DNA of 64,000 nt. Source: Pogona vitticeps (taxonomy: Eukaryota; Chordata; Lepidosauria; Squamata; Agamidae). The stretch is taken from assembly GCF_051106095.1 (NCBI RefSeq), contig NC_135789.1, forward strand, positions 18,585,501 to 18,649,500, in the 5' to 3' direction. Below, in pieces: positions 23,087 to 34,509 of this stretch (positions are counted from its first letter, which is position 1; the number at the start of each line of letters is the position of its first letter). The notes beneath the pieces were generated by a model. It made no database searches. It worked only from the letters and a program-made list of their open reading frames with translations, and was not told where the DNA came from. The translations under genes were made by a program, and so were the position numbers.

Positions 23087-26000
23087 ATGGCATTATTTCA
23101 CTTGGGGTTTCTGCTCTGCCTCACCTGGCGCAGCAGCGGTAAGTCTGGCTGGCTCGAGAATCCGCAAATGTGATTATTTTTTAAAATGCAGTGAAAAATA
23201 GATTTCAGTTCTCTGATTGCTTCCCCATCCTTTGTGGTCTCAGTAATTTAAAAAAAAAATTGGGAGAAGGAGCATCCCGGCTTGAACAGTGGGTGTTGAG
23301 ATGGAGGCAAGGAGCCGTGCAGGATGCAGCATTAGCTGACGGAACTCCTTGCCACTAGATGTGGGCGCCAACATAAGAGAGAGAGCGAGAGTGCACTGCT
23401 TGGTGGTAACTAGCGACCAGTTCCATCATTGCCTGTGAATACCGGCTTTTAAAAAAAAAACAAGTAATGTAATCAATAGCCACATAACTTTTCTCAGTCA
23501 TGCCTCATTACTTTAAAAAGTTAGTTTTAAACGGCATGTAAAGCTATTGTTAGAGGCATGTGATTGGCGTTTTTCAGACTTTACACCATCCTCTTTTCAA
23601 GCTGAAGAACCCGAAGCCTTCTTGGTGTTGTTTTGACAGGCTGGAAACAAGAGAATGAAATTTAACAGGGATAAGTTCAAGGTTCTGCACCCGGGGGGGG
23701 GGGACACCCAAAATGTGCCATTACAAGACAGGGGTGCAGAGCCCGAGGTTGGGGGTTCGAATCCCCCACGGTGTGCCTCCCGGGGGGGGGAGAGAAGAGC
23801 CAGCCTGGGGTGGCCTTGAGCCAAAGCAGCAACCGTCCCAGAAGAAGGGAAAGGGGGAACCCCGTCGGAGGACTCGCTCTACCTAGAAAACCTGGGAAGA
23901 CTTTGAAGACAACCAGTCCCAGCGCTCCTCCCTAAAGTGATGAGGGATGTTTTCTCTCGGAGCCTGGCCTACCTCAGAGGGCTGCCGTGAGGGTGAAGCC
24001 TTGTCTCCCGGTTCTCCCCAGAAACCTGTCCTGTCGCCACTTTCTCCCAGTTCCGGGCTCGCTTGTGCTGGGCAAGTCGGTTTTAAGGAGGTACAGGATG
24101 CTTGACATTGTCCATAACATGTATTCATGGCCTTGACTTCAGTGCTGAAAGAATGAGAGCTGTCGGTCCCTTGAGGTCATCTAGTCTAGCCCTCTGGTCG
24201 AGGCGGTCCTCTTGACACTACCAAATCTCTGAATGGTCGACCATCATCTCCTCAAATACCTCCAATCCCGGGGGGGGGGGGAACGGGACCCAGGACCTTC
24301 CAGCGTTGCTTCCTCCACCGCCGTTGCGATGTTTCGCTCAGAGTTTAGGCAAGAATCTGCTCTTGTGACTTCTCGTCCCAGCCTTTCAGCTGTTTGAAAT
24401 CAAAGGGAACCTCCATGTTCAGGGAGTGTCTACCCTAAGCCAACAGCAACAGGGAGCTGCAACCCAGGCGGCCGGCTATTCACTCTTAGAAACGGAGGCA
24501 CCCAGACCTTTCTGCTGGTCGGTCTCAAAGCGGAGGAGAATCGAACTGATCTTTCTCATTTGCTTCCAGAAAGGTGCCTGCTCAAATCTGAGGGTGTGTG
24601 TGTGTTTGTGGAAGCATTTCTCTTGCAGTGCCGTTGTGTTTGCTCAGAATACCATTGCTGATGTGTTGCTTTTTGGCATCTCCAGCATTTTTGAAAGGAA
24701 AGAGAGAGAGAGATTTGGAAAACTCCGCATATGGCAGGCTTTTCCTTCCTTCCTGACTGCTGAGGAGCCAAGAAGCAGGACAGTTTCTATGCTGTGGCTT
24801 CTACATTTGTTTTTAATCAGTGCTTTCACCTAAATTTTTAATACTGTACCATGTTATGGACTCTTTTTAAATACCTGAATTGTTTCCTGTTTTTTGCATT
24901 TCACATTGTGTTTGTGACCAGGTACGCCACCATGGGCCCTTTTTTAAGGAAATAAGGCAGGGTAGAAATATTTTAAATAAAATAAATGCTCCACTCACTT
25001 CCCAAATTCTGGGATGTTCTCCTTCCATGTTCAAGGAGAGCAAAGTTTGGACAAGTCATTTTTTAAACTGCAACTCCCATGCAGCTGGGGGAGTCTGGGA
25101 GGTGTCGTTCCCCATGTCTTTCCCTCCCCAAGCTCTCCGCAGACCCTTTCCCCCTTGTTTACGTGGATCTTTTTCTCTCTTTCTTCCCCCCCCGCCAAGC
25201 AGGTATTCCAACGCCCCTACTGACCATCCATCCCGAGGAGCCGCTGGTGGAACGTGGCGGATCCATCCGGCTGACCTGCGCCCTGGACTGCCCTGGGGGG
25301 AAGGTGCAATGGACTGGCCTGGACACCGACCTGGGGAACATCATGTCCAACCACACCTACAGCGTCCTGACTATCTTCAATGCCACCGTGAACTCGGAGG
25401 GCGAGAAGACATGCGTGGGGCAATGCCACAGGAAGCCATTGCAGAAGAAAGTGGCGCTGCGGGTCTTCTGTAAGTGCCGAGCGTCCGGTCCAGGGGGGGT
25501 GTCGGGTCCGAGGCAGATGGGCGAGTTTTCTTGAGCTTAAGTTTATTTTGAAGATCTTGGCCCCGTCTTCCTCGGATGCAGGAAGTGTAACCTCTATAGG
25601 TGGGCACTTCGGACACGCTCAGACGCAGCCTTTGGGAGGTGGATCGCTCAGGGGTTGGGGGTGCGATTCCCCCACTGGGCCTCCTTGGTAAGGGCCAGAT
25701 CCAGTGACTTCCGAGGGTCCCCCTTCCAGCTCTGCCACTTGAGGGTGATTTATCATCTAAGGTTACAGACTTGTGGGCATGGTTGATGGATTGGCTCCCT
25801 GGATGGGGATGGGTACCACCCGTATTTGCCGGGTGGGGTCATCCTCTTGGCCCTGAGCATTCTGATCTGCTGCTGCATTCAGGCCACCCCCTGCCCTGAT
25901 GCCAATGTCTTTGCTCTCGCCAAACTTTTCTTTTCGGGGACGTGGAGTTATTCCCGGAGCTCAGTGTCTTAGCTAATTCTAGGAAGCCGAGTCTCGAGCA

Positions 26001-29000
26001 ATAATGACAAGCGGGCAGTTTCTTGGAGGAAAGGGCAACACGTTCGTTCGGGTAAAACAAATGCACCCTTGGGTTCCCAGCAGGGTGGGGACCCTCAGAT
26101 TTCATCAGATTTTTTTAATACTGTTTTTTAAAAAAAGAACAACAGTTTTGCAACCGTCAATTCGTCCCTCATGGGTAAGAATTTTTCACATTTCAGCCAA
26201 CCAGGTGCCCATGCACAGAGCAGCTTCTCTCTAAGGGAGGTTGGGTTTTGCTTCCTTGGAAGGCACTGGATGCTCTGTAGCCGGTTCTGCCTCCTTACTG
26301 TTCCCCCCTCTCGAAGCTGCAATAAGCATGTAGCATCTGCGTCCACAAAAGCATGTCAGTCCATTGCATAATGGCTGGGGTAGCCTGAATACAGCAGCAG
26401 GACAGAAACGTCCTTGTGGAACCCAGAGGAGTTGGACTACGGATCACATCCTCCTCCCTCAGGCTTGCAGGAGTATCGTACCCCTTCTGATTTAGAGAGT
26501 ACAGTACCGAGTTGTGGGTGGGTGGATGGGGAACAGCCGTAAGGTGACTGGATTAGGGCCAGATGATAGGTTGCCCCTCCCACTGCAAGACTCCTATTCC
26601 CATCGTTCATCATCACTGGCTGGGGCTAATGGGAACAGCATTCCAAACAGCATGGGGTGGACCAGGATTGCCCAGACACAGACGATGGTTAAGCCAAGGT
26701 GCTTGTGTTCTATTAGGCTGGGATTTGGGGAGTGGTTTTGTTTTTTGTTGTTGTTTTAGAAATAATCTAGTGAAATAAGAAATCAACAAAGCTTTAGGGC
26801 TGTCTGTCAGTCTTACTTTGCTTGGCCTGTTCTGGTGAAAGAGGGCACCAGGTTTGGGTCCGATCTGCCAGCTCTGCTCTTAACGGGCACCTCCTTTCAC
26901 AGCCTTCCCAGACACTTTGCGCCTGGAATCCCAGCCAGAGATGCTGAAAGCTGGCCGGCCGGCCCGCCTCTCCTGTTCCCTGAGCCACATCTCCCCTCCG
27001 GGTTCTCTCACACTGAGCTGGTTCCGAGGAGCGGAGCAGCTGGACGCTTCCGTGGAGGAAGAGGAGATGGCCGAGTCCCGCGAGCAACTGTTTGAGTACC
27101 GCTCCGTCCTGGAAGTCCCGGCGGCCCCCGTGGATGCAGCTTACAAGTGCCAAGCCACGCTGGATGTTGGACGGCACACCTTCCGCCAAGAGAAGGTGGC
27201 CACCGTCAACACCCAAGGTGAGCTTGACGCCAAAGGGGGCCTGTTTCCCTAGCTTCTGGAAGATGAGGACAATGGGGAGGGTGGTCGTGCCACCACGGAC
27301 ACGCCCAGGCCACAGGGTGAGTTTAGCCGCAAGGTGGCTGAGGGTCGATCCAGGAGTGTTTCTACGCCACGCTGGCTGCACAACGTCCACATAAAGGAAG
27401 TAGAAAGCCAAGTTCTCCTGAGCTCAGACCCCACCTCCCAAGAGGAAAGGACCCGAGCACAATGGAAGGTCATAGCAGGAGAGTCAAGGGAGGAACCTGT
27501 TCTCCATGGGTCTGACCGTCAAGCTGCGGACTGTGACCCAGAAGGCAAAACAGTGGCCACCATCGTGGACAGGACTGGACCCTTTGTGGAAGAGATGGTT
27601 CTCAGTATCTCCTGCTAGATGGCTTTGGAATGAGAGGCAGTAGACTGGGGACTATGAGCGGGACGGGAGGACGCTCATTTGCTCCCGTCTTGACAAAGAG
27701 TTGTTCAAATGAGTGCGAGGGATACCGGATGCTTGATTGCAAACAGATTAGGCTTTCCCTTTGATCTGTTAGGCTGTTTTTCTTATGATTCAAATAACTC
27801 AAAGGGATTGTTGATCAGATTTAAAATTACTGGACAGCAATCCCTGTGCACCAGAACTTCCATCTAGGTCCTGCAGATTTTGCCCAGAGGAAGAACGCAT
27901 TCTAGAATGGGTATCTGTGATGCAGAACCCAGGTATGGAACCCCTTCCTGGGTGTAATTTATGCCTCCTCCCTCCATTTACAATGTCACTTCATCAGTTA
28001 TCAGAGCAAGAATATTCATGCAAGTGCCAGGCAGTTCATTGCGACAACTGTGAGGACTAGAAACTTGATTTTAAAAAATTAAAACAGCTGAAGGCTGCGT
28101 TTCTTGGGACCCTTGATTTCATTGCAACTAATCACATCCTGACCTTTTTTCCTCTCCCCGTTGGAGGTGCATTATGCATGTCACTTGAAAAGATAATTCC
28201 TGCCAAATGTTCACATCCCACTAGGTTAGAAAGAATTTTAATATTTTACCTATTTCCTCATGCAATGCACCTCTCCATTCCAGCATTCTCTCAGAATGAG
28301 CCAGGCTGGTCTTTGTTCACAAACTTGTTGACTTAAAAAAATGGTTGGGGCTAATAAACCAAGCTCTGTTTGTTTAATGTGTCCACGGACACTCAAAATC
28401 TGTTTCATCCTTGCCATATCTTTGGTTTACAGCCGCTCAAAAAGGACCCGAGGCCGCGGAGAAGACCACCTCGGCCTTGCAGAGGACGAGCCATGCGATG
28501 ACTCCGAAGCCGCTCACTCCTGGGTGGTGGATTTCCTCGTTCACGGCGGCCACCACCGACCACCTGCTTCTTCGTTCCACCCAGGACCTCACGAGCGCCA
28601 CGTCCAGAGCGGCATCCACGGTAGCCTCGGCATTGGCTGGAACAGAGAGCTCTGAGGTAGAGATGAGCCATTCCCCGGGGCTTTTCTCTCCGGCAGAGAG
28701 CTCTGTTACGGAGACGCAGACAAATTCGCTGACGCCTGAGGCTGAGGCCACCAGCAACGGCACCCCCGCCGTGACTCTTCCACCCGCGACGTCACACGTC
28801 TCTGCCTCCACCGGCCGACAGTCCACTCTGGAGACTGTTTCCACCCACAACCGCCGTCCTTCCCAGGTGGCTACAGACAGGCCTGAGGTTCACACCCCCA
28901 AAGAAGGGCCTTGCCGCCCTGTGATCAAACCTGAGCCCGCACAAGGGGGCACGGGGAAGCCGCTCCGCATCACTTGCCACCTGCCGGAGTGCGGGGGCCG

Positions 29001-30766
29001 GGTCCAAATCCGGTGGGTTGGAACGCCCGTGGCCCTGTCCCAGTACCAGCTGGAAGAAGGCAAAGACCGCTCCACTCTGATGGTGGCCAGCGCTGGCAAG
29101 GAGCATCAAGGGGTCTACCGGTGCCTTGTGATAAGCAGCCAGGCCTGGATGGAGAGTCTGAGGGTCGTCGTCTTGGACGGTGAGTGGCCAGGAGGCTTTG
29201 CTATTGAAAAAGCAATTCAGGCCCATGAAATGTTTGCGATCTTATTTGAACACCCAGCAAAGTTACTTTGGGACTACAGCCCCCATCCTACCAGTTGTGG
29301 GGACTCTAGGTATTGTACTCCCAGATAATAACCTTGCTAATTGCTGGGTTTTATTATGAGAGTAGCAAAAAACCCTGAGTCACCCTGAGTTTGGTATGCT
29401 AGAAGCTTCAAGCAAAATTACACCGCTGGATGCACAATGGTTCAGCCCATCTGAGTGTAACCACCATGGTTCAGGGGGCCCACTGGCCATAGGTCCCTCC
29501 TATAGCCTAGGGAGTGGGGGAGGGAGTGAAGTGACCCGTCTTGTCACACTGGCCCTTGAACCTGTTCCCCCCCTCCTTCCGGCTTCAAACAGTATTGATC
29601 GCAAGCCTATGTTTTACTTAGGGCAGTCTGCCACCTAGTGGCTGAAGACAATATGGCAGGGTTGCTGTGCTCAAGAGCATTTGTATGAATTAAAATTATT
29701 GGTGTCATTTTTGTTTATGCTATCTAGTCTGTACTGTTTATGCCAATATCTCTCTCTCCCCCCACCCCCGTTTGCCCTGTGTTAATGGGAGAGTTTCCCT
29801 TTTTGCAGCCTGATGATACAGACAAAACTCTTGGGAGAGGTGAAGCCGACCAGGGGACAGGTTGAGTGGGTAGGAGGAGCGGCAAACGCCTCCTTGCTAC
29901 AGGGCAGGATCCCATCTGGCTTAAAGGAGGCAACAGGAAGACCGTGGTTGAATAAAGCCGCCCCCGGTTCCCATGGTACTAGATAATTACTGGCCAGTCT
30001 CTCATCTCCCATTCATGGGCAAAGGGGCTGGAGCGGGTTGGGTTGTGGCTTCTCAGCTGCAGGGTTCCTGGACAAGACAGATGATCGAGATGCCTTTTTT
30101 CAGTCTGGCTTCAGGCCTGGTTAGGGGACCGAGAGGGCTTCGGTCGCCTTGGTGAATGACCTATGCCGGGCTGGTTCTGCTGGGCCCCTCAGCGGCTTTT
30201 GAGACCATCGGCCATGATCTCTTCCTGGCCCGCCTCTCTGGAACGGGAGTCAGACTTCATACAGTGTTTGTGTGATGCTTTTTTGTTTGCGTACTCACCA
30301 TGGTTAGTGTTATATACTCTCTTTTAATGATGTAAGCTGCCTTGGGCCCTTTTTAAGGAGAAAGGCAAAGTAAAATATTTTAAGTTAAAAAAAATAACTT
30401 TAAGAATTATTTGTTATGATTTGTTACTATGAGATGTTTATGGTTCAATTATTTCAATCTTCAGTAGTCATTGTTCTCAAATTATCTCAAAATTGTTGCT
30501 GGTTTTAGTACAGAACTGTTTCAAGGTGAGCCAATTTACATATCGATTTATGAAAGAAAAGCAGCCTATACGTATATATGTGAAGTGATATAGCGGTGTG
30601 GAAATGGATCATATTCTCCTAGGCTTAACCTGCCGTCTTCTTTTTGCTTGTTTCCCCAGATCCCTTCCCGGCCCCCATCATCGCCGCTGGCACTGTTGGG
30701 TCTCTCTTAGGGCTGCTGGTGACTGGCTATGTGGCCCATCGCACGTGGCGCAAGCGAGCCAGCTAA
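23087..30766 (+). CDS. MADCAM1: MAdCAM-1, mucosal addressin cell adhesion molecule (5 exons, 495 aa)
   Basis: Endothelial surface ligand for integrin alpha4beta7 that directs lymphocytes to gut tissue. Coding exons: 23087-23138, 25203-25469, 26903-27217, 28433-29179 and 30660-30766; every intron is GT..AG and phase 1, and the frame stays open throughout. Residues 1-18 form a hydrophobic signal peptide. Ig domain 1 (about 19-106) has the paired cysteines C43/C47 and C88/C92 typical of integrin-binding Ig domains, and the integrin-contact Leu57-Asp58-Thr59 in the CD loop (human LDTSL, here LDTDL), plus N-glycosylation sites at N67 and N77. Ig domain 2 (108-211, C131-C189) keeps the acidic D-E ribbon (157-167). 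Exon 4 encodes a Ser/Thr/Pro-rich mucin-like stalk (213-369) and a third Ig domain (about 370-459, C393-C442). Exon 5 gives one membrane segment (467-486) and a nine-residue basic tail. From memory, mouse has this third Ig domain and human lacks it. Neighbours TPGS1 and CDC34 support orthology. Confidence 0.93.
23725..23830 (+). repeat. tRNA-derived SINE fragment in MADCAM1 intron 1
   Basis: Contains GTTGGGGGTTCGAATCCCCC (B-box-like), then GTGTGCCTCCCGGGG and GCCAGCCTGGGGTGGCCTTG. It looks tRNA-like only on the B-box side, with no A-box or cloverleaf. Confidence 0.6.
24140..24300 (+). repeat. LINE/SINE-type dispersed repeat in MADCAM1 intron 1
   Basis: CCCTTGAGGTCATCTAGTCT, then a stretch ending near CTCAAATACCTCCAA, is a common reptile repeat block. 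A short relative lies at 13650-13740 (GAGGTCATCTAGACCAAC). Confidence 0.45.
24780..24990 (+). mobile_element. L2-type LINE 3' tail in MADCAM1 intron 1
   Basis: The tail pattern GGTACGCCACCATGGGCCC, TTTTTTAAGGAAATAAGGCA, then AAATAAAATAAATG matches the other L2-type tails in this window (14770, 30330, 54330). Confidence 0.6.
25203..25469 (+). other. MADCAM1: MADCAM1 exon 2, integrin-binding Ig domain 1
   Basis: Bounded by acceptor CAG at 25202 and donor GTAAGT at 25470. It holds the Leu-Asp-Thr contact motif (25313-25330 region) and four domain cysteines. It is an 89-codon exon in phase 1-1, so it could be skipped without shifting the frame. Confidence 0.92.
25610..25765 (+). repeat. tRNA-derived SINE in MADCAM1 intron 2
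   Basis: GGGTTGGGGGTGCGATTCCC, CACTGGGCCTCCTTGG and CCCTTCCAGCTCTGCCACTT appear in the same order as in the 57320 copy. Confidence 0.6.
27218..28432 (+). other. MADCAM1 intron 3 with an unexplained 94-codon open frame
   Basis: 27334-27618 is an open frame on the + strand with normal-looking composition but no recognised domain. No convincing acceptor and donor pair frames it. The rest of the intron is unremarkable and AT-richer. Confidence 0.35.
28433..29179 (+). other. MADCAM1: MADCAM1 exon 4, mucin stalk plus third Ig domain
   Basis: One 747-bp exon, phase 1-1, codes for both the Ser/Thr/Pro-rich stalk and a membrane-proximal Ig domain (LRITC ... YRCLV). Skipping it would leave the frame intact and give a short form without stalk. 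From memory, mouse makes such a variant. Confidence 0.9.
29950..30400 (+). mobile_element. L2-type LINE, reverse transcriptase piece joined to its 3' tail
   Basis: In MADCAM1 intron 4. The first part reads LDNYWPVSHLPFMGKG, then QSGFRPG, ALVNDL-like and decayed DTIDH-like words (reverse transcriptase fingers and palm). The second part is the 3' tail TGATGTAAGCTGCCTTGGGC. Most of the reverse transcriptase between them is missing, so this is an internally deleted copy. Confidence 0.7.
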
Positions 30767-32379
30767 GAGTCAGTACCTCCTCCACAGGCGCCACCTTTGG
30801 TACTCCCTGAGGGGCCCCGTGACTTTTTGTGAAGATGTGGGGCTGAGGGGTGGGGGGCTGAGCTTTGAGGCAGGCGGCTGCCAAGGACAGCATGGGAAGG
30901 CAGGGTCTTCTGTGTTTGCCTGGATCATGGTCTTGGAAGGAAGACGTCGAACGAGACCTCCCTTTGCTTGTGGGGCCAACGTCAGCAATTTCAGCTAGAC
31001 TTCTTGGCTGGTCCCCCTCCTTGATGGCTGCACTCCGTTGAGAACTGCGGCCAGGATCCTAAACAGTGGGGCATGAGTCGCCGTGAACTGCACGGAACAG
31101 CTGAGCCTGGATAATCTGGAATATCTCCTTGCGTGTCTCCCTTCTGTTTTCCGACCTGCCTGTAGCCCTCTCTCCGGGGTCTCTGTTGCGAAGCGCCAGG
31201 CTTCAGGACGTTCCTCACCTTCACTTTGCCGATGAAGAAAGGCAGGTCTCGCTGTCACGCAGAGACAGACGCACAGACGCTCTTGCCTGTTTGAATGGAC
31301 TTTCAAAAGAGCAGAGCAGGAATGGCATGTTGGTCAGTCTATCCCTCTGCAGTGGGAACTGAGTATCGAGCCTCCATTAGCCAGGGCAGTCTCTACCTGT
31401 CGGGGCTGAGCACAGACGTTAAAGGGGCAAGAGACATAACTTCACCAACGGGGCGAGGAAAGGGCTCCTGGGATTGTTGTCCTTTAAGGAGGGTTTCCCC
31501 CTTTCTGCTGTACCCCAGGGTTCTTCCCTCTCCTCCTTCGGACCCACGGCTGGTCCCCACTGTCTCCTCTCTCCCAGGTAAGAGGGCTTCCAGGGCACAT
31601 TCTCTCTCCTCTCTGCTTCTTCTCCCAGGACCTTAACCCTCTTCCCCTGTCCAGGGATTCTCCGGTTCCATCCAAGACCCTCTCTGGCTTCTTCTTCTTC
31701 TTCTTTTTATTCTCCGTCCATCCAGATTCCTTTGTCCCTTTTCCTCAGGCTGTCTTCTTACATCTCTGTGGTTCCCGCCCCCCCCCCCCGCCCGGCCACC
31801 TTTCCCTCCTTTCCTGCCTTTTCTTTGACAGCCCGCTGGCTTTCTCCTCCCATCACCTCTGGCCTTTTCCAGGGCTCTGGTAGCTCACCTTGGTTCCCCC
31901 TTTTCCAGGGTAGAGGGGAGGGCACACGGGTGGGAGGCGGTTTCCTCTTGCCCCTTTTCTCACACTTGGCTAACCGATCTCTTGCTAATTACAGAAGAGC
32001 GAGATCCTTCCGTGCTGTAGCAAAGCCCCGGAAACAATTCCTTACATTTATAAACCAGATGTGTTATACAGCTCCTGGGGAGGGGGTGATGGATAAGGGA
32101 AGGAAGACCATCTCTTTGCTTTTCCCTCTGACTCCTCTTCCTCTCTCGGCTAACCTTTCTGGTCTCTCCCTTCCTGCCCATTCACGAAGCAGCCTGAGAC
32201 AGCCCAGATCCATCTTTTCAAAGGCCTGGGCCACTGGTCCTGCGGGAAGGGTTTTGAAAGCAGGGCCAGCGATGACACATGAGGACTCCCTCCCTCCACC
32301 CCCCTGAAAATCCCCCACAAACAATCATCCCTCCAGAATCACGTCTGCCTGTTTTGCTAGAACCTCACCTTGCTCCACC
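30767..32379 (+). other. MADCAM1 3' flank, pyrimidine-rich
   Basis: Holds the MADCAM1 3' UTR, but no AATAAA or ATTAAA signal is evident, so its end is not placed. From 31490 to 31830 the strand is strongly pyrimidine-rich (TTCTTC runs). No further exon is seen. Confidence 0.4.
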
Positions 32380-32865
32380 AGCAACATGTTTGCTCCTTTT
32401 CCATCAGGTTTTCCAGCACACAGGGGCCACGTGCGGGTGTTGCAGGAAAGTTGGAGCAACAAGCAAAAGGCTTGGGGCCAATTTCACAGCGGCCAGAGTG
32501 CTCGCTCGTGCTCCTTGACCGAGGCCTCCCGCTTGAAGTGCTGGCTGCAGTGCCAGTGAGCAAAGGGCTTCTCCTGGGGGTGGACCAGAAGGTGCTTCCT
32601 CAGGGCCCAAGGGGCGCCTGCTGCTTTTGGGGTGGGAGGGGCCTCGTCTGAAGGCACCTCGCCGCGTTCGTAACCAGGGCGGCTGGAAGTGCTTCCCCCA
32701 GTCTCAGCGGTGGGAGTGGTGGGCCAGAGGCACCAGGTGGTGCTCAAGGAGGTTGGCACAGCGAGTGAAGGCCACATATGTGGACGCGCAGGCGCTCCCA
32801 GAAATTCATCTGGTGCTTGACGTCCTTCCAGCACACATCACAGGGGAAGAGGTCCAGGCCGGGGT
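32380..32865 (-). pseudogene. Decayed C2H2 zinc-finger gene fragment
   Basis: Read on the - strand, this stretch gives broken C2H2 finger units in changing frames: a start like CDVCWKDVKHQMNFWERLRVH near 32850-32785, a linker-like stretch QEKPFAHWHC followed by HFKREASVKEHERA near 32585-32520, and KPFACC about 32475. The order finger, linker, finger and the spacing fit a polydactyl zinc-finger exon. At least three frame changes, poor linkers and missing zinc ligands show that it is not functional as read. The parent gene is not identified; it could be a retrocopy or the relic of a local zinc-finger gene. It lies between MADCAM1 and TPGS1 on the opposite strand. Confidence 0.6.
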
Positions 32866-32994
32866 TGGAGACTCGGGAAGGGTTTTGTCTTTTTTCCTCT
32901 TCTTTTTGGGGCCTGGGTTTTGGAGAGATTTAGTTCAAGATCCATTGATCTTGGGCCAATGTGTTGACTACCACATTTATCTGGATGTACAGTT

Positions 32995-33155
32995 TTATAA
33001 TAATAATAATAATAATAACCTTAGAACTGCAGAGCTGGACGGGACCCTATGGGATCATAGAAGTCCAGCTCCTATCAAGGCAGCCCAGTGGGGGAATCGA
33101 ACAACTGACCTCAGGTGCCGCAGCCAGAGACCTCCAGCCCTGAAGCTCTCTAGCA
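32995..33155 (-). repeat. SINE with TAA-repeat tail
   Basis: On the - strand it ends in (TTA)n at 32997-33017. It contains GAGCTGGACGGGACCCTATG in + orientation and the inverted B-box region GGGGGAATCGAAC near 33090. Confidence 0.6.
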
Positions 33156-33289
33156 ATTTTGTAGGCTATTGTGATCCGATGAGTGAAGCATGCTGAATTG
33201 AAAAATACATGTACTGTCTCATTTGGCCTTTATTTTTGGAATCTGGAGATGGCTTACCATGTTCCGTGTCAGCCTGTGCGTTTCTCACA

Positions 33290-33580
33290 TCACCAGTAGC
33301 TACCCTTGTTTTTTAAAGAATTGTTTTTACTGCTTTTGCTGTGTCTGTTCCTTTTTCACCCCTTGTTTTACTGTCTCATTGTAAGCTGCTTTGTTCATGT
33401 GAAATTAAATGCTATGTAAAAAAGAAGCTGTCAATAAATCTGGGCAGATGCTTCTCTAGGCCTGTCACTCTGTGGTTGGACCTTTGAATCAGTCCGAAAC
33501 TTACTCCATGAGTATCCATCATTCCTCAAAAAGCCTTTCGCCATAAGTCAGATGCAACTTAGGCAGCACACAACACCCCC
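33290..33580 (+). mobile_element. LINE tails: L2-like and BovB-like
   Basis: The first part ends TTGTAAGCTGCTTTGTTCAT, then AATTAAATGCTATGTAAAA (L2-like). The second, 33500-33575, ends CATAAGTCAGATGCAACTTA (RTE-like tail). Both are short and diverged. Confidence 0.45.
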
Positions 33581-34509
33581 TTGGGTCCCTCTACGTTAGG
33601 GGTTTTCAGGCTTCTGGCTGTGCTGGAGACAAAATGTCAGGGCATGGAGGGGGTCTCTTCCCTTGGTGAAACTCCTGCCGTGTTTGCACAAGGTACCTGT
33701 TTAAATTCCTTGTGTCTCCAGTTTAAAAAGAAGCAGAGACCACCAGCGAGGAGACCTGCTACTGGTCAGATGGAAGAATACAGCTCACACAAGTAGGACT
33801 GTTTAAACCAGCCATTGATTCACCACCATGAGGACTAAAAACCTGACTTTTTGGACAGACCTAGTGACACTGTAACCCTTTTCTACAGGTGTCCAATCCT
33901 GGATACCTCTGTGTTGTTGTTTTTAAAGGATGAAATGATCCAAAGATGCCAGAGACTGCAGACTTTAGATCACTGAACAGCCAACCCACTGGGTGTTTTG
34001 TTGGTGAAGAAAGACTTTCAACCAGAGTGTTGTAGTCTGGCGCTCTTGACCGCAATGGATGGGGCCCTTTCTTTGGAACAAAAGGCAGCTAGAAGAAAAA
34101 TAAATTAAAATAAAAGTTTATTTTAATTGTTGCAGTTGTCACTCCTGGATTCTCTAATATTTTGGGAAAGGGTTTATGAACAAAGGAATAGAGACCCATT
34201 AAACTGGATGCATCAGTTGAAACTGGAACTAAACACACCTTATACCCATAACTCTGCTTTTTTTTTTTTACAGCTTAGCCAATATACAGCTTCTCTTTCA
34301 CAAAGCGTCCTTTGCTAATTCTCTGAGGTTAATTAGCCCCATTGTAATTAACAGCTCTTCCCCCCCCCAACACCTTCTTCTCTACAAATTCTCATTTACT
34401 CATTAAAACAACCTCCCTTCTGGAAAATGTCACTCATTTCACGGTACCGAGAAGACCAGCCGGCAGAATCTACGTTAAAAAAATAATTCAATATACTGTA
34501 TTAGGAAAC
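33581..34509. other. Intergenic, nothing recognised
   Basis: Contains an AT-rich AATAAATTAAAATAAAAG patch near 34100. Only short frames without family resemblance. Confidence 0.35.

Noticed and set aside
23750-23775. tRNA gene suggested by a strong B-box-like GGTTCGAATCC
   Set aside because: No A-box at the right distance and no cloverleaf; the surrounding text matches a SINE family repeated elsewhere in the window.
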